This document shows positions 45,352 through 57,391 of a stretch of 64,000 nt of DNA, piece after piece. The stretch is from the NCBI RefSeq assembly GCF_000346465.2, contig NC_034014.1:17353191-17417190 (forward strand), written 5' to 3'. Position 1 is the stretch's first letter. Every line of letters begins with the position of its first letter. The stretch comes from Prunus persica. Taxonomy: Eukaryota > Streptophyta > Magnoliopsida > Rosales > Rosaceae. The notes beneath the pieces were generated by a model. The model had not been told where the DNA came from and did no database searches. It saw only the letters and a list, made by a program, of their open reading frames with translations. Both the position numbers and the translations under genes were made by a program.

Positions 45352-45967
45352 AGAGATGTCGAAAGGATCGGGCTGGTCTGGCTTGCCACGAGTATGATCC
45401 GCTTAAATAAGGTCTGGCACAACACGGTCCGTATCTTTGGGCCATGTTGGGACAAGAGAATTAGGCCCAATAGGTTGGGCCGAGCCGGCCCGTTTAAAGC
45501 ACATTTATTAAATTATATTTGTTTTAGAGAAAAATAATACATAATATTATTAAATTTATATCTTAAATTCAAGTTTATTTCAAAAGTCGATTGAAGTGGC
45601 AGGAATCGAAGGCCAAAAAACAGACAAACGTCCATCGATTAAAATCGTTCCAAAACTGAAAAATTTCTCCTAAATATCACAACTAGTAGCTAGAACACAT
45701 CGAAAGGATAGAAAAGCATACCAAATTCGCAAAAATTGGTCTTTGAAATCACCCGAACGAGCTTCCGAAAAATCTGTGAAAAACCGGCCTGTTTTTACGG
45801 TTTCCGGCAATATCCGCTACAGATCGAGGCTGCAGAGGGCTAGGGCTAGAAGAAGAAGAGGTGGCGGTTCTATCGTGACCGGTCTCGTGGCTTGTAGTTG
45901 AGTGTGGCAGCGACTGGGACAAAGAAAACCAATTGGCAGCAATAGGGGGGGTTTGGTCGTGCGACAG

Positions 45968-46001
<34 letters not shown>

Positions 46002-46825
46002 TTCTGGTTTTAAAAAATTCCATTTCAAAAAAATTACGATTTTGCCACTAGACTATTTTTTATCATATTTTATTTCATTACAATTTTGATTTGAGCCCAC
46101 TACGTGTCTACTGACTCATCTCGAAGTGCTCTACGCAACGGTACAATTGAAATCCCCAAATTCCTTCCCGAACAAAAAGTCAACTTTTAACCCAATAAAA
46201 TATTCCCGAGGTAAATTCGTCTTTTACTTGAATAAATTAATAATTAAATATTAATTTAGGATTTGGTTATTACACAAGATAATATCTTAAATTCAAGTTT
46301 ATTTCTTTTCTCTAATAATATGTATTATAATTTAATGTTTTCTTTATATATAAAATAATGAATTTATTTTTCAAGTTTCAGTTTTTAAAATTCAAACAAT
46401 AATAATGTAGTCATTTTCTATTTAAATGTACTTTAAAAGAAAGTTATTGCCCACTTTATTCAAAAAATAATAAATCTTTTTATTATATACAATAATTTTA
46501 AAAAAAATTTAAATGAAGTTGTAAAAAAAATTACAAAAAAAAAAAATGCAATACATAAGTTAAATTTGGCGTGGGCCCATCTCGGCCCGTTTAGTAGCCT
46601 GACATGAACACAACCAGAGTCCATATGGGCTTGGGCAGTAAACTCGGGCCAGAATTGATGATTTTGATAAATGTATAAGTCCGGCACGAGCACAGCCCAA
46701 GTTCATATGGGCTTGGGCCGTAAACTCGGACTGAAATTGATGATTTTCATAAATAAACAAATCCGACACGACCCGTTTATTAAATAAATTGACTCTAAAC
46801 AGGCTAAGCCGGGCCATTTTGACAC
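45352..46825. mobile_element. hAT-type MITE enlarged by an LTR-like insert
   Basis: The ends AGAGATGTCGAAAGG and TTTTGACAC form an imperfect inverted pair. Both sides carry the 8-bp duplication CTTGACAT (45344-45351, 46826-46833), as expected for hAT. The outer parts hold GGCCCG/CGGGCC words; the phrase ATATGGGCTTGGGC(A/C)GTAAACTCGG occurs twice near the right end (about 46,623 and 46,705). The middle (45582-46281) is foreign. No coding capacity. Confidence 0.78.
45582..46281 (-). mobile_element. LTR-like insert inside the hAT MITE
   Basis: This 700-bp segment is bounded by a 24-bp direct repeat, ATATCTTAAATTCAAGTTTA plus TTTC, at 45558-45581 and 46282-46305. On the minus strand it begins near 46274 with TGTAATAACCAAATCC, typical of a gypsy-type LTR start. 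It includes a (GA)n tract at 45975-46000. It is homologous, inverted, to 27421-27782. The 24-bp flanking repeat is much longer than the 5 bp expected for a solo LTR, so the insertion history is unclear. Confidence 0.5.
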
Positions 46826-46833
46826 CTTGACAT

Positions 46834-47153
46834 ATATTATTATGTATAATGCACTTACATAGAATGGAGGGAAAGATAATAAATAAATAAATAAATAAGA
46901 AGATTAAAAATGTATATTAAAAAAAAGAAGCACCACTTGCTACTAACAAATAATCATGCGAAAAATGTATATTAGGAAAATACTGGAAGTTAATCTAAAC
47001 CAAATGCTCCTAACAAATAAACACCACTTACTTTGCATGTGCGATAAACATTTTTTTTAATCATGCGCGTTACATGTGTCTTTTAAAGTTTTTATTTTTT
47101 TCTTTTCTTTTCAATTGTATTTTTTTTACTATTGTATGTCTGAAGAGACTTAA
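46834..47153. other. AT-rich spacer
   Basis: Simple (AATA)n stretch near 46,880-46,900 and an imperfectly repeated phrase (ATGTATATTA, AATCATGCG). No gene. Confidence 0.5.
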
Positions 47154-48161
47154 AGTGCTGCTAAATGAATTCTAAAATTAATTGAGTACACCCTATTATA
47201 AAAGTATATATTGAATTACTGATTTACCCTAATATAAAATGACCAAAGGATATATGGAATTATGAAACAAATATAATTTTAATAAGTACACCCTACTAAC
47301 CATATTCAACCCTAATCAAGAGATTACTCGGTACCCATCTTTGTGATCCGCGAGTCAGAATGGCTTGGAGCAGATGAAGCCTTCCTTCTTTCTTCTCAGA
47401 ACTATTTCTTAGCAATTTAGATTAGACAACTTAAAAAGCAGCGACACATCTACTAGACAACTTTTAGAAGGGTACTTTTGACTTGGCTGTTGTCAATGTT
47501 GACTAGTTCTGCATATTGATTGGAGAGCTTCTTACTGTTTCTTGATGTGAGTAAATAACATCAAGGTTTCAATCTATTCTGTACACTTTAGAATCCAATT
47601 AATCTATTTGAATTGTGGCCAATTTTTCCCCACAGCATTTGCACAAGCTATCAGCTCCAATAGTTGTATGCAACACATACCATTTTCCTTTTCCCAACCA
47701 GCCCTGCCCATGCCAACCCCCACCTCCATTCTCAATTGCCTCCCTTATCAATCTTGGATCCCATTTTATTTTTCCAACTATTGCAGCTTCTTTGCTATGA
47801 AATCAGTTCATAATTAAATTGGCAGTAGACGGTGAGACCCTCTTTACACTCGTTCTTAAGTCTGAGCAGCATATAATACACCTTGTCACCTTGACGACTC
47901 CCACACTCACTCGTAAGAGGGCCTCTAGTTTAGGCTCTTCTGGATAGACACCATGCTCCAACATGTGTTTCTCAACAGCAAATATTTTATCAATATCTCC
48001 ACTATGGTAAAAATAATGCTACAAGTATTAGGATATACCAGGGATATTTTTAGTAGTTCTATAGGGTGTACTTAGTTAATTTTATATTTTAATTAAAATA
48101 TTAAGGTGTACTTAGATCATAAGGTATACTCAGTTAATTTTAGAGTTCGTTTAGCAGCACT
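47154..48161. mobile_element. Non-coding element bounded by an inverted repeat of about 45 bp
   Basis: The left end AGTGCTGCTAAATGAATTCT is matched by the complement of the right end, AGTGCTGCTAAACGAACTCT. The similarity continues inward through AAAATTAA(T/C)TGAGTA(C/T)ACC. A further TAAGTACACC/GGTGTACTTA pair lies inside. No obvious target duplication was found, so the superfamily is not assigned. The 1-kb interior has no supported gene. Confidence 0.5.
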
Positions 48162-49180
48162 CTATTGAAAAACATCTCAAATAATTGGAAAAGGACAAAT
48201 AAAATTTTATAAGATGCGAGTAGCGTGCGCGTAATTAAACAAAGTTTGTGCTAGTATTCTTTTAACGACAAATGGCTTTAGATTTTCAATACTGAGATAC
48301 AATATTGACCAATTCAACTAAATTCTTTTCCCGACGACCAAATTGAATTTTAGTATAAAATTCAAAGATAAAAAGGTTTTGAATTGTTAAAACATTAATA
48401 TATATATATATATATATAATATTCTTGTTGTAACTTTTGGTTAACAAAAAAGTTTGTGTTGAAAGTTATGTTTATTTCTTTTTCAATAATCAAAATTATG
48501 ATAGTCATCCACACGCACATTGTCTAGTATAATATTTGTCACAATAGTTAATCCTATAAGACACAAAACTAGGGGTGGCTGCAGTGTGCTACAAATTGCA
48601 ATCCACCCGAATTGAAGTCTCCGCCGCCGTAGTTGTGAGAAATAATGAGTTAATTAGGAGAATTTACATAAACCAGAACATATATACATAAATGAGTTTT
48701 TTTTCCCCTATCTTTGCACATCTCCAACAAAACCAACTAAATTTTAGACCCTAGTTTTAAGGCGCCGCTCATTTCATGTAGATCTATGAACTCTAGAGAG
48801 AAATGTATGAAACTAAAATTAGAAAAAGAAAACAATTTGAGAAAATTTGACACCATGCATGAAACTAAAATTGGATAGCTTATTGCAAAAGCGGCTTGCA
48901 TGCCTCATGTGTACCAACTAAAATTAGAAGAATTAGTTAACTCTTTCCCAATGCCATTTACAAATGAGAGGCACCGCCAAAATGGCTTTTGCAAACCCAT
49001 TTACGTACCTAACTCTATTGCGGCCATCCCTTTTTTAAACTCTTTCTTTGAACCCAAGAAACCTCCACATTCCCTCCTCATTCATAACCCTAAGCGCCTC
49101 CGGCTAAATTCCTATCACACTAGCAACCATTGTTTTGGCTCTCTTCTCAACAGCCCGCCATATCTGAACCGGCTCAGAAA
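48162..49180. promoter_or_regulatory. Upstream region of the first GH17 gene
   Basis: No other gene. It includes an (AT)n tract at 48398-48419. The part from about 48,730 (AAATTTTAGACCCTAGTTTT) resembles the stretch from about 51,705 upstream of the second GH17 gene, including shared TTAGAAAAAGA and ACTAAAATT words, so at least 400 bases of promoter were copied with the gene. Confidence 0.55.
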
Positions 49181-51074
49181 ATGGCTCGAGCCGTGTTTCT
49201 TGTATGCCTCCTCTCCATAGTAATGTCGGTGCCGACGAGCCTTGCACAAGGTTTAGGTGTCAACTGGGGTTCCATGGGGTCTCACTCTTTGCCTCCGAAA
49301 AATGTCGTTCAGATGCTTAAGGAAAACGGGATCAAAAAAGTGAAGCTTTTCGACGCTGAGCCTGATACCATGGATGCCTTGGCCGGGTCGGGTATTCAGG
49401 TCATGGTTGGAATCCCCAATGAGAAGTTGGCAAAACTTGCTGATAGCTACAAAGAGGCTCAAGAATGGGTGAAACAAAATGTAACCAGCTATCTTCGTGA
49501 TGGGGGCGTCAATATCAGGTTTGCATTTTTGCTTCTGGGGTTTTAATAACATTTTGATAGAACCAAAAAGAAAGTTGATTTTGTTATTTTTTTCTATAGA
49601 ATTTACGGGTAGAACTTGTTTCTTTGCCAAACCAGCAAGAGAATGGTGACTAAAGAGGATGCTAACTCAAAAATATTTACACTTTTACCATTATGCTAGA
49701 GCCACCAAATGGTCTATCATTAAATGCATCAACACCTAGAGGCGAAGCAGACATGGGTTTAGCCAAGTTAGCTAGAGTGGCTTCCTATTCTGCACCTGAG
49801 TTTGAATCCCCCTCCCCGTAGTTCAGATTAGTTTAAAGCAGAATATCGCTTGTATCAAAAAATCTTGAGGCTCAAAAGTATATGTTTAAGGGAATATGTA
49901 ATTATAATTCAATCAAATTAATTACTTGATATGCTCATTATAGTTGTTGTATTGTGTTGTGACTTAACTTTACAGGTATGTGGCTGTTGGGAACGAGCCG
50001 TACTTAACAAGTTACAATGGTACTTATGTAAAAACTACTTACCCGGCACTGAAAAACATTCAAAAGGCCCTTGATGAAGCTGGCTCTGGAGGCAAAATCA
50101 AAGCCACAGTGCCCTTCAATGCTGATGTCTACGAATCTCCTTCAAACAAACCCTCAGACGGGCGTTTCCGAAAGGACATCAAGAACAACATTGTGGAGAT
50201 TCTCCGCATACTTAATGACAATAGGACCCCATTTGTTGTTAACATCTACCCCTTCCTCAGTCTCTACCAGAGCTCTGATTTCCCCAAAGAATTCGCTTTC
50301 TTTGAAGGCGGTAGCGAGCCAGTTAAGGACAACAACATCGACTACAAAAATGTCTTTGATGCAAATTGTGACACGCTGATTTCTGCACTCAAAAAGGTTG
50401 GATTTGGCAACTTGGATATCATAATTGGGGAAGTAGGATGGCCTACTGATGGTGACAAAAATGCCAATGGGAAAATGGCAAAGAAGTTCTACGATGGCCT
50501 CCTCAAGAAACTGGCAACCGAAGATGGTACCCCTCTAAGGAAAAAGAAATTGGAAGTGTACCTCTTTGGTCTCTTTGATGAGAACCAGAAAAGCATTGCC
50601 CCGGGTGACTTTGAACGTCACTGGGGCATCTTTCGCTACGATGGAAAGCCTAAGTTCCCGATGGACCTCAGCGGAAAAGGGCAAGGGAACAATTTGCTTA
50701 AAGGAGTGCAAGGAGTGCAGTACTTGGACCAGCAGTGGTGCATGCTGAAGAGCGACGTTAGAAACTTGAGCAACACGCAACCGGAAGTCAGCTACGCTTG
50801 CTCCATGTCGGATTGCACAAGCTTGGGGGTTGGAAGGTCGTGCGACTTGGATCAACATGGAAATGTCTCTTATGCTTTCAATATGTACTTTCAAAATAAA
50901 GACCAAGATGTTAGGGCATGCGATTTCAATGGGATGGCTAACATTGTCAAACAAAATGCCTCAAGGGGAGATTGCCTGTTCCCGATCCAAATTTTAAATG
51001 CCGGAGTGAGGCCAGAATTGAGCATCTTTGCAGGACTATTCTTGATCCTGTTGAGCTTCTTCACCTTAATGTAA
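49181..51074 (+). CDS. GPI-anchored beta-1,3-glucanase, GH17 with X8/CBM43 domain, copy 1 (478 aa)
   Basis: Exons 49181-49518 and 49976-51074 join in phase (AG|G) to 478 residues. The protein has a signal peptide (about residues 1-22) followed directly by GLGVNWGSM, the usual mature start. The GH17 barrel has the acid/base Glu in VAVGNEP (E120) and the nucleophile Glu in IIIGEVGWPTDG (about E265). The X8/CBM43 domain has its six cysteines from QQWCMLKSD to RGDCLFP, and a hydrophobic tail (LSIFAGLFLILLSFFTLM) signals GPI attachment. Members such as Arabidopsis glucan endo-1,3-beta-glucosidase 5/6 act on callose at the plasma membrane or wall. Both catalytic residues are present. The intron position after about 110 residues is the conserved one of the family. 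Tandem with a second copy of exactly equal length 2.9 kb downstream. Confidence 0.95.
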
Positions 51075-52124
51075 GAGAACTAGTACAACTACATATACTT
51101 ATATGTAATTTATATCCGCCTGTGTGTCAATTGGTTTTTTTTTTTAAAAAAAAAAAAATTAAGAAAGATAACATGGGTAGTTGTGTTGTATTGCATAAAA
51201 ATAGGACCTATTATCTATTTTTTTTTTTAATTTTAATTTTTTTTAATGTGAAAAGTTATAAAACTTACCATATTATTCTCATTTGATTAGTAATTTCAAT
51301 TTTTTTTTTTTAGTACAAGCGATAGTCTAAACTAAAATGAGGGATTTCACACACACACACACACACACACACTCTACTATGATGCCATGTAATTCGAACT
51401 TGAGACCCCTAATCTGCAAGTTAAGGTCATTTCCCACTGGCCTAGACCCCATTAACTAATAATTTCAATTCTTAATGCCCAAAGTACAAGAACATTCTTA
51501 ATTTCCCTAGTTTTTTTCATAGAGCATTTTTATAATTTATTAATTTATGCAAAATATTAATGCAAGTCCCTTATCAACTCACTTGATCCTTAATGATAAT
51601 TCTGATTAATTAATAAGGTTAAAATATAATGGTCTGTTTTATTTTACATACAAGAATTTCTCCCATCTTTCTTCTTCGCGACTCTCTTAACTTATAGACG
51701 AACCACCTAAATTTTAGACCCTAGTTTTAAGGGTCACTAACACCAACTAATTTCCAAGAGCTTCGACTGCTAGGAATGTGTACGACTCAGAAATGAATTA
51801 GAAAAAGATAAGAATGTGAGAAAAAAAGTTGACCCCTAATTGTATGCATGTATCAACTAAAATTGCGTACGTACGTTCAACGCTTCCTTTGGTATGTTGA
51901 AATAAGAGGCCTTCTCCCCAACCCATCTTCTTAATTGACTCCATTGCAGAAAAGAAAAGACCAAGAGAATACCATTGTCAAACTCTTAATTTCTTCAAAT
52001 CCAAGCAATCTCCCAATTCTCTGATTCATAAGCCTAGCCTAACTAAATATATAGCACGTCCAACAACTGTTGTTTAAGGTGTCTTCTAAGCAACTCATCG
52101 CCATATCCATCGATCCATCGAGAC
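51075..52124. other. Intergenic region between the two GH17 genes
   Basis: Holds the 3' end of copy 1 and the promoter of copy 2. A (CA)n tract lies at 51349-51372. The part after about 51,705 is similar to the upstream region of copy 1, which places the duplication border left of it. Confidence 0.6.
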
Positions 52125-53886
52125 ATGTTTCCGGCATGGGTCTTTTTCATAATGTTGGCGGCGTTAACGGACCTTGTACGAGGCCTAGGTGTCAACTGGG
52201 GGCAAATGTCGTCACACCCTTTGCCTCCCACCAACGTTGTTAAGATGCTCAAGGTCAATGGCATCATGAAGGTGAAGCTTTTTGACGCTGATCCTAAGAC
52301 CATGAAAGCCTTGGCCGGGTCTGGTTTGGATGTCATGGTTGGAATTCCCAATGAAAAATTGGACAAACTTTCTCATGATTACGAACTTGCCCAAAAATGG
52401 GTGAAAGAAAATGTCACTGAATATCTTTATAAAGGGGGCGTTAGTATCAGGTTTGCGAATATTTTTTTCTAGTGAATATTTTCTGTTTAAAGACATGTAG
52501 TTCAAAAGAAAAAAATTATGGTTTTGTTATATATGGTAATTTTTTTTATTTTTTTTTTTAAAGACTCATAGGGAGATATTGGTGTCTTACATAAAAACAA
52601 ATTGCGAAAGAATTGGCGGGACTTGATAATTTTGATTAAAGACAGAAATTTCAAAATGAAAGAAAACACGAAAAGGTAGCTAGCATGCTATTCTGCATCT
52701 CTTTAATTTTTCAAAATGAAACTGACTTTATCTTTTCTTGTTCAATTTATGGGTGTGTGTTTTGAACTTGTACAGCTCTGTGGCTGTTGGGAACGAGCCA
52801 TTCTTATCAAGTTACAATGGCAGTTATGTTAAGACTCTTTTCCCATCAGTGAAAAACATTCAAAGGGCCCTAGATGAGGCAGGCGTTGGAGGAAAAATCA
52901 AATGCGTAGTGCCCTTCAATGCCGATGTTTACGAATCCCCTTCGAACAAACCGTCGGACGGGCGTTTCCGAAAAAACATTATGAAAGAGATGATGGAGAT
53001 ACTACACTTCCTTCGTGCCAAGAAGGCCCCATTTGTTGTGAACATCTACCCCTTCCTTAGTCTCTACCAAAGCAGTGGTTTTCCCCAAGAATTCGCTTTC
53101 TTCGACAACGGTAGCCCGATTAGAGATAAGGGTGCTCAATACAGCAATGTGTTTGATGCAAATTATGACACACTTCTTTGGGCGCTTAAAAAGGTAGGTT
53201 TTGCTAACTTGGACATTGTAATTGGGGAAGTAGGATGGCCTACCGATGGCAACGGTTATTGCAATAACAGATTGGCTAAGAAGTTTTATGATGGCCTCCT
53301 AAAGAAACTAGCAAGCAAAGAGGGAACCCCTCTGAGGAAAGGCTACTTGGAAGTGTACCTATTCGGGCTTTTTGACGAGGATCAGAAAAGTATTGCTCCA
53401 GGGGACTTTGAGCGGCACTGGGGCATTTTTCGATATGATGGCAAGCCTAAGTTCCCCATGGACCTTGCCGGCCAAAAGTCGGGACACCAGATGCTAAAAG
53501 GTGTTGAGGGAGTGAAGTACTTGGAAAGGCAATGGTGTGTGTTGAATAGTGATGTGAGGAACTTGAGCAATGCTCAAGTGGAACTCAACTATGCTTGCTC
53601 AATGGCGGATTGCACAAGTTTGGGGAAGCAGAGGTCTTGTGACTTGGAACTGCATGATAGAATCTCTTATGCCTTCAATGAGTTCTACCAAAATAGAGAC
53701 CAAGATGTAAGGGCATGTGATTTTAGTGGGATGGGGACTAAGGTCACACAAGATCCCTCAACAGGAGATTGCATATTCCCGGTGCAGGTTGCTTTAAGTG
53801 CCGGAGAGAGGCGGCATGGCTTGAGTTATGCCTTGAGTGTCTTTGCACCACTATTTTTCATCATGAGCTTCTTCACACTGTTGTAA
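52125..53886 (+). CDS. GPI-anchored beta-1,3-glucanase, GH17 with X8/CBM43 domain, copy 2 (478 aa)
   Basis: Exons 52125-52450 and 52776-53886 join in phase to 478 residues, the same length as copy 1 although exon 1 is 4 codons shorter. It has a signal peptide of about 19 residues, then GLGVNWGQM. The catalytic Glu residues lie in VAVGNEPFL (E116) and IVIGEVGWPTDG. The six X8 cysteines run from RQWCVLNSD to TGDCIFP, and the tail LSVFAPLFFIMSFFTLL serves for GPI anchoring. At the exon junction the usual R-Y before VAVGNEP is S-S because the acceptor is followed by CTCTGTGGC instead of GTATGTGGC. The two copies are similar throughout but clearly diverged, so the duplication is not recent. Same presumed callose-degrading role at the cell surface. 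Confidence 0.95.
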
Positions 53887-55784
53887 GACAGTGTGTATAG
53901 CTTATGGAATTCATTCTTGTGGGGTTTTTCTTCTTCTTTATTTTGAGGACCTATATGTATTTTTAATCATTTATGTTAGTCTCTCATTAATTTTACCTTT
54001 AGATCATGTCGTTTTTACCTATCCTATTTTGTGAGGAGATTAGGAGATTTACCATTTTGAAGTTTTCCTTTTAACCTTTTGCACAACCTGATGGACATTT
54101 TTTATTTTTTAGTCATTCGTTAGGGAGGAGAGGGAGAATTATATTGGGTTGCTTCAATATTGTCTTATACATCGAATTCGGATGCACTACTTGAAGGGAG
54201 GGGGAGAGTTTGACCCACTTTTCCACTGTGGTACCACCCCATATACCATGGATAAATTAGTTGACAATTATGAATCTGATTGATTTGTGAAAGTCTTATA
54301 TCACGGCAATAATTTTTTTCCTTTATAATGCATATATTGCGTAAAAGAGAGTTCTCGTTGCGTGACTCTGCCACTAAAGGGTGTTGCTTTTTTTTTTTTT
54401 TTAGTCAATAAGGGTGTTGCTTAAGAGACTGAAAACTACGTCAAGTATTCTATGATCTATCATGCATATTGGGTTAGGATGGCTGGTTCAGGCTACACGG
54501 TTTGGAGGTCTGGTTTGTGGGGGTTAGGGTGGCTATTACTTTTATAGTTTAGACTATTATTTTTATTTAATAAAATAAATAAAATAAAACAGATTCTTTA
54601 TTTAAAATGAAACGCACACTACCAAGGTATCATAGGAGACGTTTATTGAAGAGACAATTTATTTTTTTTTTTTTAAAAACCACAAATTTTCCTCAAAGCA
54701 CTTCTCTATTTTTACTGCCCTTTCTCTCTTTACTAGGAATCATGTAACATATCACCAAGTTTTTTCGTTTTTGTTCATTTCAAAAATCTTGAGCATCATC
54801 CAATTTGACCATTCATCACAAACTCACTAAGAGTTTATGAGCTTACACGCCAAGTTTGTGCCGCCGAGACGTATTCCTTTCTCGGTCATTCTCATTCTCA
54901 CTTCCATTCTCAACGTCCCTCTCAATTCCATCTTCACTTTCATTTCCACTTCCATTCTCTTCTTTTTTCTCTATACTCTAGCGTACAAAAAAAAATTAAA
55001 ATTAAAAACTAAAATTGAAATAGTTTATCAAATGGGCCCTTAATTAAGCAATTCCATAGGTCGTTAAAGATATCACCAAAGGGGTCTAGCCCAATGAAAA
55101 ATAGTCTTAACTTGTAGAATAGTGGTCTCAGATTCGAATCCCTATGGCACTTTAGCAGTGTGTGTGTGTGAAATCTCATTCCCCTTATAATTTAGACTGT
55201 CGCTTGAATTCAAAAAATACTAAAGATACTGTTAATGGTGCAAGAATCAAAACAGAGTATGTCTTTGAAAGGTAAGAAAAATGAAAAACAAGTAATCAGA
55301 GCAATCAAGTGGATCCAATATATCCGAGAGACCATTGTGCTGGAATTAGAGTGAACCAATGAGCTTAAGAACCAGAGAAATGCAGTTTTCGTCACCTCAA
55401 CTGATTTCGAGCGATAATATTGGGTTTCGTTGCCCCAATTGTCGTCTGTCAAAAATAGTTTTTCTTGTAGTGCTCGCATACCCACTTACTTGTAATGTAG
55501 GTTTACCTCTTATATTTATTTTGTATGCAGGAGGAAGACATCGCGCTAATGCACGAGAACGAAAAACCTGATGGGAAATTCTTGGAGAAGAGTTATTGTA
55601 AAACACTGCAATATTATTGAGCCAAGCTTTTGGGCTGCGCACACCCAACAATTCTTTATGGGTAACTATAAGATGCTGTACAAGCACCTTGTTGATGTTA
55701 GGTTGTGAATGAATGAACGAAAATTATAAACTGATTTGTGAGGCTATATGGTTCCCTTGGAATTAGGCATGAAAAATTTTAATT

Positions 55785-55834
<50 letters not shown>

Positions 55835-55949
55835 AGTCTTGCCAGATGTGGTTAGGTTTTCATTTTCTGCTTTTTGTTATGTTTTTCTTGGTGTCCTAAA
55901 TATATCGTTTGTTGAACCACAAAGACTTAATACCGTATAATTGAAACAA
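53887..55949. other. Intergenic region with microsatellite
   Basis: Short open frames only. A (TA)n tract lies at 55787-55831. A poly-T run (about 54,391-54,402) and T-rich stretches are present. No conserved motif or RNA gene was recognised. Confidence 0.55.
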
Positions 55950-56820
55950 GGCTTAAATGTCAAAATAGTCCCTGTGTTTTAACCATTTGGCCAATTTAAT
56001 CTCTGTGTTTTTAATTTGGCCGATTTAGTCCTTGTGTTTTTCTCCGTTAGCTAATATTGTCCATTCCGTTAAATTATTATTTAAAAAGTTCAATAAAGTT
56101 TTAAAAATTAATAAAAACTGTAATTGTTTTAAATAAATAAAAAAAATTACAAGTTCACTTTAATGATTGACAAAATAAAGGCCTGCAAGCCTCAAATTCT
56201 CCGATTGATCACCACCAATTCAACCCTCTAATAAAAAGTTCTCCGATTTGCATCAACGCCGCCAGTCTCTTCTACATGCCCGTAATACAATCCATGGGGT
56301 GGATAAAAACATTAGCAAGAGTAAAAGGGCCTCGACAGCCATGAAAAGAAGGATGAACAAGAACAAATGGATTGTTGGCTCTTGCAATCATGCTTATCCT
56401 TTATCTTATTAAGCTTACCTGCTAGCCTACTGCTGCACTGCCTTGTGCTTATTTTTGTTTCTTTTAACAAAAAGATTAACAAAATTTAAAAAAATTGGAA
56501 ACCCAACGTCTAAACCCTCTTCTTCTCTCCAATAGCCAACACCAAACCACCATGAGCGATCCCACCCAGCCACTTCCCCCCTGGAATGTGGTGGGTAGCC
56601 GGTCTTTTATTTTTAAATTCTAATTTATTTATTTTATTAAATAATTAGAGATTTTTAATTAGTTTAAATAACATTTATGAATTTTTTAAACAACAATTTA
56701 ACGGAATGGACAACATTGACTAACGGAGTAAAACACAAGGACTAAATCGACCAAATTAAAAACACGGGGACTAAATTGGCCAAATGAATAAAACACAGGG
56801 ACCATTTTAATATTTAAGCC
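55950..56820. mobile_element. Mutator-type MITE with long TIRs (871 bp)
   Basis: The ends GGCTTAAATGTCAAAATAGT and the complement of ...ACCATTTTAATATTTAAGCC form an inverted repeat that extends, with changes, over about 140 bases. Phrases include TTGGCC(A/G)ATTTA(A/G)TC and CGTTAAATT. Both sides have the same 9-bp duplication TTGAAACAA (55941-55949 and 56821-56829), diagnostic of Mutator. The interior (about 56,170-56,590), less AT-rich than the ends, shows no intact frame; it could be a captured host fragment, but I do not recognise it. Confidence 0.92.
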
Positions 56821-56829
56821 TTGAAACAA

Positions 56830-57320
56830 ATGCCCTTTTCTTTTCTTTTTTTAGAAAAAGATTTCATTCATAAACCAAAGGGCATTCAAAGACCAGCATA
56901 AATAAAGGGGCGTCGTTAAAACTTTCCCAAGAAAACTATATGGGACAAACCCTGAGATAGGAAAAAGTACCAAATATGTCTTAGACTAACAAGAGAGTCT
57001 GATACAGGCTTAGTGCAAAGGACCCACTAGTGTAGTGATTTGAAGCAATTGTTCTCCAAAGAAAGGTCATCGATTAGAGTCTTAGCATTCATGTAGTGTA
57101 TGTGAATTTAATATATTATCGCCTCTCTCAATAGAAAATGTCCTATAAAAAAAACACATGATTAGCAACACAAACAAAAAATTTAGGTCCTTACATTAAA
57201 AATTGAATTTTATATCCATCATTTATAACTATTAGCTTATAGCGTTGTCGAAAGAAATTAGAAGAGGCTGCTCTAATGGCCATCGTATATATTAGTAAAC
57301 CAGCATTTCTAAAACAAGAA
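56830..57320. other. Spacer upstream of the tRNA gene
   Basis: No gene recognised. Confidence 0.5.
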
Positions 57321-57391
57321 GCACCAGTGGTCTAGTGGTAGAATAGTACCCTGCCACGGTACAGACCCGGGTTCGATTCCCGGCTGGTGCA
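57321..57391 (+). tRNA. tRNA-Gly (GCC)
   Basis: A 71-base cloverleaf: acceptor stem GCACCAG pairs with CTGGTGC, followed by discriminator A. The A box is TGGTCTAGTGG, the anticodon loop CTGCCAC with anticodon GCC, and the B box GGTTCGATTCC. No intron. A T run (about 57403-57412, CTCTTTTT) follows as a likely Pol III terminator. Confidence 0.97.

Noticed and set aside
45817..46693. Frames of 68-77 codons in the LTR-like insert and hAT MITE
   Set aside because: They depend on the (GA)n microsatellite and on terminal repeat words; no known domain.
48900..49220. 106-codon frame overlapping the start of GH17 copy 1
   Set aside because: It lies in another frame over the leader and signal-peptide codons of a clear gene; no domain and no similar frame before copy 2.
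55210..55690. Overlapping frames of 70-96 codons between the GH17 genes and the MULE MITE
   Set aside because: No conserved motif, no splice-supported extension, composition like surrounding spacer.
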